Shown here in pieces: positions 50,068 through 58,712 of a DNA stretch of 64,000 bases. Numbering within the stretch: the stretch's first letter is position 1; each line of letters starts with the position of its first letter. The position numbers and the translations under genes are program-made. A model generated the notes under the pieces. It made no database searches. It was not told where the DNA came from and saw only the letters and a list, made by a program, of their open reading frames with translations. The stretch comes from JBDWFY01 sp965275915 (GTDB lineage Bacteria > Pseudomonadota > Alphaproteobacteria > Rhizobiales > Stappiaceae), in assembly GCA_965275915.1 (NCBI GenBank), contig CBDHYI010000008.1, positions 248,001 through 312,000 on the forward strand, read 5' to 3'.

Positions 50068-52236
50068 GTGCCGGTAGATTTGTCAAAATATCCAGTCGAA
50101 GACTTGTCAAAGCGCGAAGCGACGAAAGAGCTGAAGCGTCTTGCCGAAGAAATTGCCGACCATGATCGTCATTATCATACGGAGGACGCGCCGGTTATCT
50201 CGGATGCCGACTATGACGCGCTCCGGCGCCGCAACGAGGCGATTGAGGCACGGTTTCCGGAGTTGAAACGGACAGACTCGCCCTCGGAAAGAGTCGGTGG
50301 GCAGATTCAGGAGGCATTTGGCAAAGTCAGCCATACGGTGCCGATGCTGTCCTTGGACAACGCCTTTGATGATGAGGATGTTGCCGATTTTGTTGGAAGA
50401 ATCCGGCGGTTTCTGAAACTCGATCCACTCGCCGGCGATCTCATTCTGACTGCCGAGCCGAAAATCGACGGCCTTTCGCTCTCCCTGCGTTACGAACAGG
50501 GCAGGCTGGTGTCGGCAGCGACGCGCGGGGATGGCAGCATCGGCGAAAATGTGACGCAAAATGCCCTCACAATCGAGGATATTCCGAAACAATTGCCGGC
50601 GAACGTTCCTGAAATTGTCGAAGTAAGGGGCGAGGTCTATATGGCGCATTCGGAATTTGCTGCGCTGAATGAGCGGATGGCCGCGTCCGGCGGGAAAGTC
50701 TTCGCCAATCCCCGCAATGCGGCAGCGGGATCGTTGCGGCAGTTAAACACGGCCATCACCGCTTCGCGGCCCTTGCGGTTTTTCGCCTATGCCTGGGGAG
50801 AAATGAGTGCCGTTCCCGCTGATACCCAGTTTGACATGGTCGCAGCATTCGGAAAATGGGGCTTTCAAATCAATTCCTTGATGGCACGGTGCGCGTCCGT
50901 TGACGAGATGTTGGCCATCTATCACAAAATCGAGGAAGACCGCTCGCAGCTGAACTACGATATTGACGGAGTTGTCTACAAAGTCGACCGGCTGGATCTT
51001 CAACGGCGGCTTGGATTTGTGTCCCGTTCACCGCGCTGGGCCACGGCCCATAAATTTGCGGCCGAAAAAGCCTATACCGTTCTGAATGAAATTGAGATCC
51101 AGGTGGGGCGTACCGGAGCGCTTACGCCGGTTGCCAAACTTGAGCCGATTACGGTCGGGGGCGTCGTTGTTTCCAACGCGACGCTTCACAATGAGGATTA
51201 TATCAAAGGGATCGGCCAGGATGGCGAGCCGATCCGAGAGGGAAAAGATATCCGGGTCGGCGATACCGTGCTGATACAGCGTGCGGGCGATGTCATTCCG
51301 CAGGTTCTGGATGTGGACCTGGACAAGCGGCCCGAAGACGCGGTGCCGTTCGAATTTCCGACCCTTTGCCCCCGCTGCGGTAGCCATGCGGTCCGGGAAG
51401 TCAATGTGAAAACCGGCAAGGAGGATGCGGTTCGCAGGTGTACCGGCGGTCTGATTTGTCCGGCGCAGGCCGTTGAAAAGCTGAAGCATTTCGTTTCGCG
51501 CAATGCGTTCGATATTGATGGGCTTGGCGACAAGCAGATCGAAGCGTTTTTTGAACTGCCCGATGATGAGGTCGGAATACGGGGTCCGGCGGATATTTTC
51601 AAATTGCAGCGCCGCGATGCTGATGCCGCGATCCGCCTGAAGAACCGGGACGGGTGGGGTGAAACCTCCGCCGGAAATCTGTTTGAAGCCATTGATGCAC
51701 GGCGCACCATACCGCTTCATCGGTTCATCTTTGCTCTGGGCATTCGTCATGCCGGCGAAACGACTGCCAAAATCATGGCAAGAACCTACGGGAGCTGGGC
51801 CCGGTTCCACGAAACAATGATTGCCGCGCAGGATAAGGACTCCGAAGCCTGGCAGGATCTGATCGCCATTGACGGCATTGGCGAGACGGTTGCGGAGTCG
51901 CTGGTTCAGTTTTTCGCTGAACAGCATAATGACGATGCGCTCGCGGCGCTTCTGAAGGAAGTTGCGCCCCAGGAGGATGAGGGCATTGCGGCGGGCGACA
52001 GTCCGGTTGCCGGCAAGACAATTGTGTTCACCGGAAGCCTTGAACAGTTGACCCGTGATGAGGCCAAAGCGCAGGCGGAAAGCCTGGGAGCCAAAGTGTC
52101 CGGTTCGGTTTCCAAGAAAACAGATATGGTGGTTGCCGGACCCGGTGCGGGATCGAAGCTAAAGAAAGCTACGGAGCTCGGTGTTTCCGTGCTGACGGAG
52201 CAGGATTGGCTCGACCTCGTTCAGCCGCCTTCTTAA
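50068..52236 (+). CDS. ligA: NAD-dependent DNA ligase
   Basis: It seals nicks in replication and repair using NAD. I chose the GTG at 50068 (GGGG eight bases upstream), giving 722 residues; an ATG at 50038 adds ten residues without a ribosome site. Domain Ia (about 1-60) contains EIADHDRHYHTEDAP. The adenylation domain has the AMP-accepting lysine in EPKIDGLSLSLRYE (about 130-143). An OB fold follows with VQRAGDVIPQV-type sequence (LIQRAGDVIPQV), then a four-cysteine zinc finger (CPRCGSHAV and RCTGGLICPAQ), a helix-hairpin-helix region and a C-terminal BRCT domain (GKTIVFTGSLEQLTRDEAKA). Confidence 0.96.
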   Translation: MPVDLSKYPVEDLSKREATKELKRLAEEIADHDRHYHTEDAPVISDADYDALRRRNEAIEARFPELKRTDSPSERVGGQIQEAFGKVSHTVPMLSLDNAFDDEDVADFVGRIRRFLKLDPLAGDLILTAEPKIDGLSLSLRYEQGRLVSAATRGDGSIGENVTQNALTIEDIPKQLPANVPEIVEVRGEVYMAHSEFAALNERMAASGGKVFANPRNAAAGSLRQLNTAITASRPLRFFAYAWGEMSAVPADTQFDMVAAFGKWGFQINSLMARCASVDEMLAIYHKIEEDRSQLNYDIDGVVYKVDRLDLQRRLGFVSRSPRWATAHKFAAEKAYTVLNEIEIQVGRTGALTPVAKLEPITVGGVVVSNATLHNEDYIKGIGQDGEPIREGKDIRVGDTVLIQRAGDVIPQVLDVDLDKRPEDAVPFEFPTLCPRCGSHAVREVNVKTGKEDAVRRCTGGLICPAQAVEKLKHFVSRNAFDIDGLGDKQIEAFFELPDDEVGIRGPADIFKLQRRDADAAIRLKNRDGWGETSAGNLFEAIDARRTIPLHRFIFALGIRHAGETTAKIMARTYGSWARFHETMIAAQDKDSEAWQDLIAIDGIGETVAESLVQFFAEQHNDDALAALLKEVAPQEDEGIAAGDSPVAGKTIVFTGSLEQLTRDEAKAQAESLGAKVSGSVSKKTDMVVAGPGAGSKLKKATELGVSVLTEQDWLDLVQPPS

Positions 52237-52247
52237 GGCGCGCCGGT

Positions 52248-52808
52248 TCAGTTCAGCGCGTAAAGCCTGACCGGTTCTTCATCGGCGGACAGTTGAATCA
52301 GCCGTTCAAACGTCAGGCCGATTTTCTGCAGCAGTTTCTGTGAGTTATAGTTGTCAGGCGAGGTGATGGCCAAAATGCGTTCAAGACCGAGCGTGTCTTT
52401 GCCGTACCGGATAATGGTCGAAGCCGCTTCGTAGCCATAGCCCTGCTCGCAGTAGGCGGGAAGGAAGGCAAATCCTATATCCGCATCGGGAAGCGATTTT
52501 CGCTTGACCAGGCCGCAGATTCCGATCGGTGTGCGGCAGTCCTTCAAAGCCGTCAGAAAAAGTCCGAAACCGTGTTTCTCATAGCTGGAGATCGGTCCCT
52601 CGACAATATACCGCCTTGCGTCATAGATGTTGCGTGCACCGCGGTCGCCGATAAAACGGATGAATGTGGGATCGTTCAGAAGTTTTAAAATGAAACAATC
52701 ATCCGACTTTGTAAGGTGACGCAGGATCAGCCGCTCCGTTTCCAGAACGGGTGAACAATCCGAGCGCGGAATGCCTGCTGACTGGTCGGACGGATTCCTT
52801 TGTTTCAC
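52248..52808 (-). CDS. GNAT-family N-acetyltransferase
   Basis: The 186-residue protein starts at the GTG at 52808, with AGGG seven bases upstream. It is of the RimJ/RimL type: VLETERLILRHLTKSDDCFI (about 20-39) opens the domain. FGLFLTALKDCRTPIGICGL and KSLPDADIGFAFLPAYCEQG are central strands, and the acetyl-CoA loop is GYGYEAASTIIRYG. The end reads LAITSPDNYNSQKLLQKIGL. Substrates range from ribosomal protein N-termini to small molecules and cannot be told here. It is convergent with ligA, 11 bp apart. Confidence 0.82.
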   Translation of the reverse strand: MKQRNPSDQSAGIPRSDCSPVLETERLILRHLTKSDDCFILKLLNDPTFIRFIGDRGARNIYDARRYIVEGPISSYEKHGFGLFLTALKDCRTPIGICGLVKRKSLPDADIGFAFLPAYCEQGYGYEAASTIIRYGKDTLGLERILAITSPDNYNSQKLLQKIGLTFERLIQLSADEEPVRLYALN

Positions 52809-52973
52809 GAATGTCCCTGGTTTGTTGCCTGTTGTGATCCGTCCATCGTGCGCATCTCGGCGGATAAATGCAAGGCGACAAATATAGGTTTCCTTGTCGC
52901 CAAGAGGGGGGCAATGGCTGTATTGTGCGCGTTGACTTTGTAAGAATCGCCGATTGAGAAGCAGATTGATCCT

Positions 52974-55391
52974 ATGCAGAAGCCCGCTGGCCCCTCTGAT
53001 GCCGACAAGCGCATTGAACCGGTTTTTGACGTGGCGCCGCCAAAGCCGGAAGGCGGCGGTATTGCGGCCCGGGCAATGGCAGCCCGAAAAGGGGCGACAG
53101 ATTACCTGGCGGGCCTGAACGGCGAACAGCGCAAGGCCGTTGAAACGATCGATGGCCCCCTGCTTGTTCTGGCGGGCGCCGGAACCGGCAAAACCCGTGT
53201 CCTGACCACCCGGATTGCTCATCTACTGGCGACGGGGAGCGCCAGTCCGAACGAAATCCTGGCGGTGACATTCACCAACAAGGCTGCCCGGGAAATGAAG
53301 GAGCGTATTTCCACGCTCATCGGCGGCACTGTCGAGGGTATGCCGTGGCTTGGGACGTTTCACGCGATTGGCGTAAAGATATTGCGCCGCCATGCGGAAC
53401 TTGTCGGTCTGAAGTCCGGGTTCTCGATTTTGGACACCGATGACCAGGTCCGGCTGCTGAAACAGCTTATTCAGGCCGAAGGTCTGGATGAAAAACGCTG
53501 GCCGGCGCGCCAGCTCGCCGGATTGCTCGACAGCTGGAAAAACCGGGGCCTGCTGCCGGAGGATATTCCCGATGGCGAGGCGCGCGGCTTCGGCAACGGT
53601 CTGGGACGCAAGATTTACGAAGACTATCAGGAACGGCTCGGGATCCTGAATGCGGCGGATTTCGGCGATCTGCTGCTTCACTGCATCCGTTTGTTCAAGG
53701 AAAACCCCGATATCCTGAAGCGCTATCAACGCCGCTTCCGATTTATGCTGGTGGATGAATATCAGGACACCAACGTTGCGCAATATCTGTGGCTGCGGCT
53801 CTTGGCGCAGGGAAATCCGAATGTCTGCTGCGTTGGCGATGACGACCAGTCGATCTATGGATGGCGCGGCGCCGAGGTCGATAACATTCTGCGGTTTGAG
53901 CATGATTTCCCGGGCGCCACCGTCATTCGGCTGGAACAGAATTATCGCTCGACAGGTCATATTCTCGGTGCGGCATCGCATCTGATTTCCCACAATGACG
54001 GCCGGCTTGGAAAAACGCTTTTCACGGATCACAACGATCCCGATGCGGACCGGGTCACCGTCGCCTCTGCCTGGGATTCGGAGGAAGAAGCGCGGGCCAT
54101 CGGCGAAGAGATTGAGGCACTGCAGGGGAATGGCCATGCCCTGAACGACATGGCAATTCTGGTGCGGGCCTCGTTCCAGATGCGCGAGTTCGAAGATCGC
54201 TTCGTAACTCTCGGTTTGAGCTACCGGGTCATTGGCGGACCGCGATTTTACGAGCGCATGGAAATCCGGGATGCCATGGCTTATCTCCGGCTGGTTGCAC
54301 AGCCTGCGGATGACCTTGCGTTTGAGCGGATCGTCAACACGCCAAAACGCGGTTTGGGCGAAGCGACGCTTAAACTTGTTCATGCTTATGCCCGCGCCAA
54401 CCAGGTTCCGCTGACGGTTGCGGCCGGCGAACTTGTTCTGACCGAGGAAATACGGGCGAAGGCGCGCAATACGCTGAAAGCGTTCCTGGGCGATGTCGCC
54501 CGCTGGCGCGATCAGCTTGAGCATATGTCCCATATAGAGCTGGCCGAGATGGTTCTTGATGAGAGCGGTTATACCGAAATGTGGCGCAAGGATCGGTCTG
54601 CGGACGCGCCGGGCCGGCTTGACAACCTGAAAGAACTCATCCGCTCCATGGAAGAATTCGAAAGCCTGGCCGGCTTTCTGGAACATATCGCGCTGGTAAT
54701 GGACCGGGACAGCAATGATTCTGAGGATGCGATCAGCATCATGACGCTCCATTCCGCCAAGGGTCTTGAATTTGACACGGTGTTTCTCCCCGGATGGGAG
54801 GAGGGGCTTTTCCCGCACCAGCGATCGCTGGATGAATCGGGCCGCGCCGGACTGGAGGAGGAACGGCGCCTGGCGTATGTCGGCGTGACGCGGGCCAGGA
54901 AACGCGCGAAAATCTGGTTTGCGACCAATCGCCGGATTCATGGCTTGTGGCAATCGTCGATTCCCTCGCGGTTTCTTGATGAATTGCCCGAACAACATGT
55001 GGAAGTGGTTGAGCAGCCCAGCTCATACGGCGGTTATGGATCGATGGCCGGCGGCGGAGGATATGGCGCCAGCCGCTTCGACACCCGTGATCCATTTCAA
55101 ACCAGCTATCAGACTCCGGGCTGGCAGCGGGCACAGCGCAACACCGAAGCGCGTGAAGAGATGCGGCAGGGCTTTTCGTCCCGGGCACCGCGGCCGGACA
55201 GGATGATTGAAGGCGAACTGGTCGCAAAAACGGTGGTCGATCAGGGGTCGGCCTTCTCGATCGGCGAGCGGATTTTTCACATCAAGTTCGGCTACGGGTC
55301 GATTGCAGCCATTGAAGGCAACAAATTGACAATCGATTTTGAAAAGGCGGGCCGCAAACGCGTGCTTGACTCCTTCGTGGAGCGCCCATAG
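52974..55391 (+). CDS. uvrD: ATP-dependent 3'-5' DNA helicase, PcrA/UvrD type
   Basis: This superfamily 1A helicase works in nucleotide excision and mismatch repair and in clearing proteins from DNA. The 805-residue protein has a 40-residue unique N-terminus, then LNGEQRKAVETIDGPLLVLA and Walker A GAGTGKT (68-74). Motif Ia is AVTFTNKAAREMKER, motif II VDEYQDTN (about 259), and motif III DDDQSIYGWRGAE. LEQNYRSTGHIL and MTLHSAKGLEFDTVFLPGWE (motif V) follow, then VGVTRARKRA (motif VI). A glycine- and tyrosine-rich linker (about 690-705) leads to a Tudor-like end (FGYGSIAAIEGNKLTIDFE), as in PcrA and UvrD. Confidence 0.93.
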   Translation: MQKPAGPSDADKRIEPVFDVAPPKPEGGGIAARAMAARKGATDYLAGLNGEQRKAVETIDGPLLVLAGAGTGKTRVLTTRIAHLLATGSASPNEILAVTFTNKAAREMKERISTLIGGTVEGMPWLGTFHAIGVKILRRHAELVGLKSGFSILDTDDQVRLLKQLIQAEGLDEKRWPARQLAGLLDSWKNRGLLPEDIPDGEARGFGNGLGRKIYEDYQERLGILNAADFGDLLLHCIRLFKENPDILKRYQRRFRFMLVDEYQDTNVAQYLWLRLLAQGNPNVCCVGDDDQSIYGWRGAEVDNILRFEHDFPGATVIRLEQNYRSTGHILGAASHLISHNDGRLGKTLFTDHNDPDADRVTVASAWDSEEEARAIGEEIEALQGNGHALNDMAILVRASFQMREFEDRFVTLGLSYRVIGGPRFYERMEIRDAMAYLRLVAQPADDLAFERIVNTPKRGLGEATLKLVHAYARANQVPLTVAAGELVLTEEIRAKARNTLKAFLGDVARWRDQLEHMSHIELAEMVLDESGYTEMWRKDRSADAPGRLDNLKELIRSMEEFESLAGFLEHIALVMDRDSNDSEDAISIMTLHSAKGLEFDTVFLPGWEEGLFPHQRSLDESGRAGLEEERRLAYVGVTRARKRAKIWFATNRRIHGLWQSSIPSRFLDELPEQHVEVVEQPSSYGGYGSMAGGGGYGASRFDTRDPFQTSYQTPGWQRAQRNTEAREEMRQGFSSRAPRPDRMIEGELVAKTVVDQGSAFSIGERIFHIKFGYGSIAAIEGNKLTIDFEKAGRKRVLDSFVERP

Positions 55392-55465
55392 AGCGGGCTT
55401 GAACACACATTCTGCCAAGGCAATACGCCCGTCGGCACTCGACCGACATTTTTGGAGAGACGGTC

Positions 55466-56353
55466 ATGCCGACAATGCGGGCCCGCCTGACTGCCGATGA
55501 ACCAACGGCCAAGACGGTTTTTGGCACACTTCAGGCGGCCTTGGACGATGACGGCCTGCCGGTGACCGTATTCCGGTTACACAACGACAGAGCATGGTGC
55601 GTCGAAATTCTGTTTTTTGACGATGATCCGGAGGACATCCGGATCCGTCTCCAGGCCATGCTGGGTGCGGACTTTAAGAAAGCGTCATTGGATATTGACA
55701 CGCTTGAAGAGACCGACTGGGTTGCCAGAAGTCTTGAGGGTCTGAAACCGGTGACCTCCGGCCGGTTTGTCGTTCACGGCGCGCATGACCGGGACGACGT
55801 GCCGGCTCATGCAATAGGCATTGAAATTGAGGCCGCACAAGCGTTTGGCACCGGTCACCATGGGACGACAGCAGGATGTCTTCATGAAATCGGCCGGCTT
55901 CTGAAACGGCGTTCCTATTTTCAGGCACTTGATATTGGAACCGGGACCGGGGTCTTGGCGATTGCGGTTGCGCGGCTGGCCCATATTCCGGTCCTGGCAA
56001 CGGATATTGATCCCGTTGCTGCAAAAACGGCTCGGGAAAACGCGGCCGCGAATCGGACAGGGTCATACGTCACAACGCTGGTTGCGGCCGGCGCGGCTCA
56101 TCGGCGGATCATGGAACGAGGACCCTTCGATCTGATTGTCGCCAATATCCTGGCACGACCGCTGATGAAAATGGCGACGGACATTTCCGGAGAGTTGGCG
56201 CGGGACGGTGCACTGGTTTTATCCGGCCTGCTGGTTGAGGACGGTCCCCGCATTATCTCAGCCTACAGCGCCCAGGGATTGCGTCTTGTTCACAGACACG
56301 TTCTGGCGGGGTGGCTCACCCTGACATTTACGAACGGTCGCACCGATCTGTGA
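55466..56353 (+). CDS. prmA: Ribosomal protein L11 methyltransferase
   Basis: It methylates lysines and the N-terminus of ribosomal protein L11. The 295-residue protein has the N-terminal substrate-recognition domain (about 1-95) and a methyltransferase domain with IGIEIEAAQAFGTGHHGTTA (about 118-137, the PrmA hallmark), ALDIGTGTGVLAIAVARLAH (SAM loop), VLATDIDPVAAKTARENAAA and DLIVANILARPLMKM (NILA motif IV). GGAGAG precedes the ATG. It lies 74 bp after the helicase gene and may share its transcript. A shared terminator follows. Confidence 0.93.
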   Translation: MPTMRARLTADEPTAKTVFGTLQAALDDDGLPVTVFRLHNDRAWCVEILFFDDDPEDIRIRLQAMLGADFKKASLDIDTLEETDWVARSLEGLKPVTSGRFVVHGAHDRDDVPAHAIGIEIEAAQAFGTGHHGTTAGCLHEIGRLLKRRSYFQALDIGTGTGVLAIAVARLAHIPVLATDIDPVAAKTARENAAANRTGSYVTTLVAAGAAHRRIMERGPFDLIVANILARPLMKMATDISGELARDGALVLSGLLVEDGPRIISAYSAQGLRLVHRHVLAGWLTLTFTNGRTDL

Positions 56354-56400
56354 TCCGCCGCACCACGGATGTTTCTCCGGTGGCGCCGTTTCGCGAAACA

Positions 56401-56423
56401 AAAGGCCGCATAAAGCGGCCTTT
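56401..56423. terminator. Bidirectional terminator between prmA and the DUF1127 gene
   Basis: A perfect 9-bp stem (AAAGGCCGC with GCGGCCTTT) has a five-base loop. It lies 47 bp past prmA and 24 bp past the convergent DUF1127 gene. The minus-strand side continues as TTTTGTTT. Confidence 0.85.
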
Positions 56424-56447
56424 GATGTTCGGGATATCTGCTGGTCG

Positions 56448-56666
56448 TCAGAACGGGTTTGAAATGAACCCCTGGCGAACCAGTTCTTCCCGATCCACGC
56501 CATGGGCGGCCAATGTGGCATCATCCATGGACATCAGGTAGCCGTTGACATAGCGGCGGGCCTGAATTTCACGAGCTTCTACCATGCGGTCAAATGCGCG
56601 GCGCAAAACTCCGCGGCGAGACCCCGTAGAACCGATTCCGACTCTTGTATGTGTAGCATTTGTCAT
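56448..56666 (-). CDS. DUF1127-family small protein
   Basis: The 72-residue basic protein has the DUF1127 pattern in its second half: FDRMVEAREIQARRYVNGYL then MSMDDATLAAHGVDREELVR. Family members of 45-75 residues are abundant in alphaproteobacteria. Some in Agrobacterium and Rhodobacter affect phosphate or carbon metabolism and small-RNA turnover through an RNA-binding arginine-rich part, but no general function is agreed. There is no signal or membrane span. It has its own promoter region toward 56867 and a strong terminator behind. Confidence 0.85.
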   Translation of the reverse strand: MTNATHTRVGIGSTGSRRGVLRRAFDRMVEAREIQARRYVNGYLMSMDDATLAAHGVDREELVRQGFISNPF

Positions 56667-56792
56667 AGCGAAAACCTCTCTTCACGTTGTGTTGTTCTCG
56701 CTCCCTAGGCTTGCTTTTATATAGGGATTAGTTCGGATTGAGTATCGGGTGTAAGCGCATAACAGCACTGCGGTTTTTGCATGTGCACAATT

Positions 56793-56809
56793 TTGTTGCG
56801 CTGCAACAA
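56793..56809. promoter_or_regulatory. Inverted repeat TTGTTGC-GCT-GCAACAA
   Basis: A perfect 7-3-7 inverted repeat lies in the 199-bp region between the divergent DUF1127 and aminopeptidase P genes, 57 bp before the latter's ATG. It may be an operator for an unidentified regulator. A GANTC site (56818-56822) lies just to its right. Confidence 0.4.
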
Positions 56810-56865
56810 GAATTAACGATTCTTTGCCCGTTGATATGAGAGTCGTTGCCTTTTACGGTAGGCTG

Positions 56866-58683
56866 ATGTTTCAGGACTTTACTTTGAAAGCCGACCCTGA
56901 CCGTGGTCCGGCTCGCCTTGCGGATCTCCGCCGCGAAATGGCCTCCGAGGGATTTGAGGGATTTCTCATTCCGCGGTCGGACGCCCATCAGGGTGAAAAT
57001 GTGCCCCCGCGGGACGAGCGCCTCGCCTGGCTGACCGGATTTACCGGTTCGGCCGGGATTGCCATTGCTCTTAAGGAAAAGGCGGCTGTCTTTGTTGACG
57101 GGCGCTACACGCTTCAGGTCAAGGATCAGGTTGACGGCACCGCTTTTGAACGACTTCATTCCCTGGACTGCGCGCCGGACACGTGGCTGGCGGACAATAC
57201 CGGCAAGGACATGCGTATCGGCTATGACGCCATGTTGCACACCGTTGCCGATGTTCGGAAGTATCAAAAAGCCTGCAAGCGCAGCGGTGCGGAGCTTGTG
57301 CCGGTCGATGAGAACCTGATCGACCGGATATGGTCGGATCAGCCGGAGCCGCCCGCGGCCCCTGTATCCCTGCATCCGCTTGTCTATTCAGGGGAGGAGG
57401 CGCGGGAAAAGCTGACGCGCATCCGGGAGGATATTCTCAAGGCGGAGGCAGGCGCCGCAGTGCTGACATTGCCGGATTCGATCGCCTGGTTGTTCAACAT
57501 TCGCGGCGGTGATGTGCCGAACGCCCCGCTACCGCTTTCTTTTGCATTGGTTCCGGCAAAGGGCATGCCGACACTGTTCATTGACGGCCGAAAGCTGTCC
57601 AATGAGGTCCGGTCCGCACTCACGGACATTATGGACATTCGCGAGCCGGACGGGTTTCTTTCCGCTGTTGAGCGGAGCGCCGAGGCGGGAACCGCGATCC
57701 TGCTCGATCCAAACAGTGCCCCGGACGCCGTCGCCCGCGCGATTCTTTGCAAGGACGGAACACTCATTGAAAAGCACGATCCGGTGCGATTGCCGAAGGC
57801 GATCAAAAATCCGGTCGAACAGGAGGGCGTGCGCAAGGCGCATGTGCGCGACGGGATTGCCTTTGCCCGGTTCCTGGCCTGGTTTGACGCCAATGCCGGA
57901 AAGGGTGAGCTGGATGAGATTTCGGCAGCCAGGGCACTGGAGGGTTTCAGGGCCGAAACCGGTCTGCTGAAAGATCTGTCGTTCGATACGATTTCCGGCG
58001 CGGGTCCCAACGGTGCGATCGTTCACTACCGGGTTACGGAAGGCACCAACCGGAAAATCGAACCTGGATCCCTGTATCTGGTCGACTCCGGTGCGCAATA
58101 TGAAGACGGCACGACCGATATCACTCGGACACTGGCGGTCGGACGGGTCACGGATGATATGAAGCGTCACTTCACGCTTGTGCTGAAGGGCCATATTGCC
58201 ATTTCAACGGCGCGATTTCCCAAAGGAACGACAGGCGCACAGCTTGACACCCTGGCTCGTATCGCAATGTGGAGAGCGGGCGTCGATTTCGACCATGGCA
58301 CCGGGCATGGGGTCGGGTCTTATCTCTCGGTGCACGAAGGACCGCAGAATATTTCCAAACGAGGTGCCGAGCCCCTGAAAGCCGGCATGATCCTGTCCAA
58401 TGAACCGGGATTCTATAAAACCGGCGCCTATGGAATTCGGATCGAAAACCTTGAATTGGTCTGCGAAGTTGAAGACGTTGAAGGCGGCGATCGCCCGATG
58501 CACAGCTTTGAGACCCTGACTTTCGCCCCGATCGACCGGCGACTGGTGGACCCTGAACTGCTCGATGAGGCGGAACTGCACTGGCTGAACGATTATCATC
58601 GGAATGTGCTCAGGAAGCTCGCGCCGGATCTGGATGATGCAACGGCGCAATGGCTGACCGACGCCTGTGCACCGTTTGCTTGA
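56866..58683 (+). CDS. pepP: Aminopeptidase P family (Xaa-Pro aminopeptidase)
   Basis: The 605-residue metallopeptidase releases an N-terminal residue before proline. It is the long three-domain form (two creatinase-like N-terminal domains, about 10-145 and 160-305, plus a catalytic pita-bread domain), as in eukaryotic cytosolic XPNPEP1. LIPRSDAHQGENVPPRDERL and WLTGFTGSAGIAI open it. Metal ligands are the two Asp in YLVDSGAQYEDGTTDITRT, the His in DHGTGHGVGSYLSVHEGPQ, and the Glu in ILSNEPGFY and GIRIENLELV. The start at 56866 has AGG upstream; earlier codons are possible but lack a site. There is no signal peptide, so it is cytoplasmic. Confidence 0.92.
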   Translation: MFQDFTLKADPDRGPARLADLRREMASEGFEGFLIPRSDAHQGENVPPRDERLAWLTGFTGSAGIAIALKEKAAVFVDGRYTLQVKDQVDGTAFERLHSLDCAPDTWLADNTGKDMRIGYDAMLHTVADVRKYQKACKRSGAELVPVDENLIDRIWSDQPEPPAAPVSLHPLVYSGEEAREKLTRIREDILKAEAGAAVLTLPDSIAWLFNIRGGDVPNAPLPLSFALVPAKGMPTLFIDGRKLSNEVRSALTDIMDIREPDGFLSAVERSAEAGTAILLDPNSAPDAVARAILCKDGTLIEKHDPVRLPKAIKNPVEQEGVRKAHVRDGIAFARFLAWFDANAGKGELDEISAARALEGFRAETGLLKDLSFDTISGAGPNGAIVHYRVTEGTNRKIEPGSLYLVDSGAQYEDGTTDITRTLAVGRVTDDMKRHFTLVLKGHIAISTARFPKGTTGAQLDTLARIAMWRAGVDFDHGTGHGVGSYLSVHEGPQNISKRGAEPLKAGMILSNEPGFYKTGAYGIRIENLELVCEVEDVEGGDRPMHSFETLTFAPIDRRLVDPELLDEAELHWLNDYHRNVLRKLAPDLDDATAQWLTDACAPFA

Positions 58684-58712
58684 TGCGCTGAAACGCAAAG
58701 GCGATCAGGTGT

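Noticed and set aside
53223..54998. A 591-codon minus-strand frame opposite the PcrA/UvrD helicase gene
   Set aside because: The helicase motifs on the plus strand run through the entire region. This is a shadow frame.
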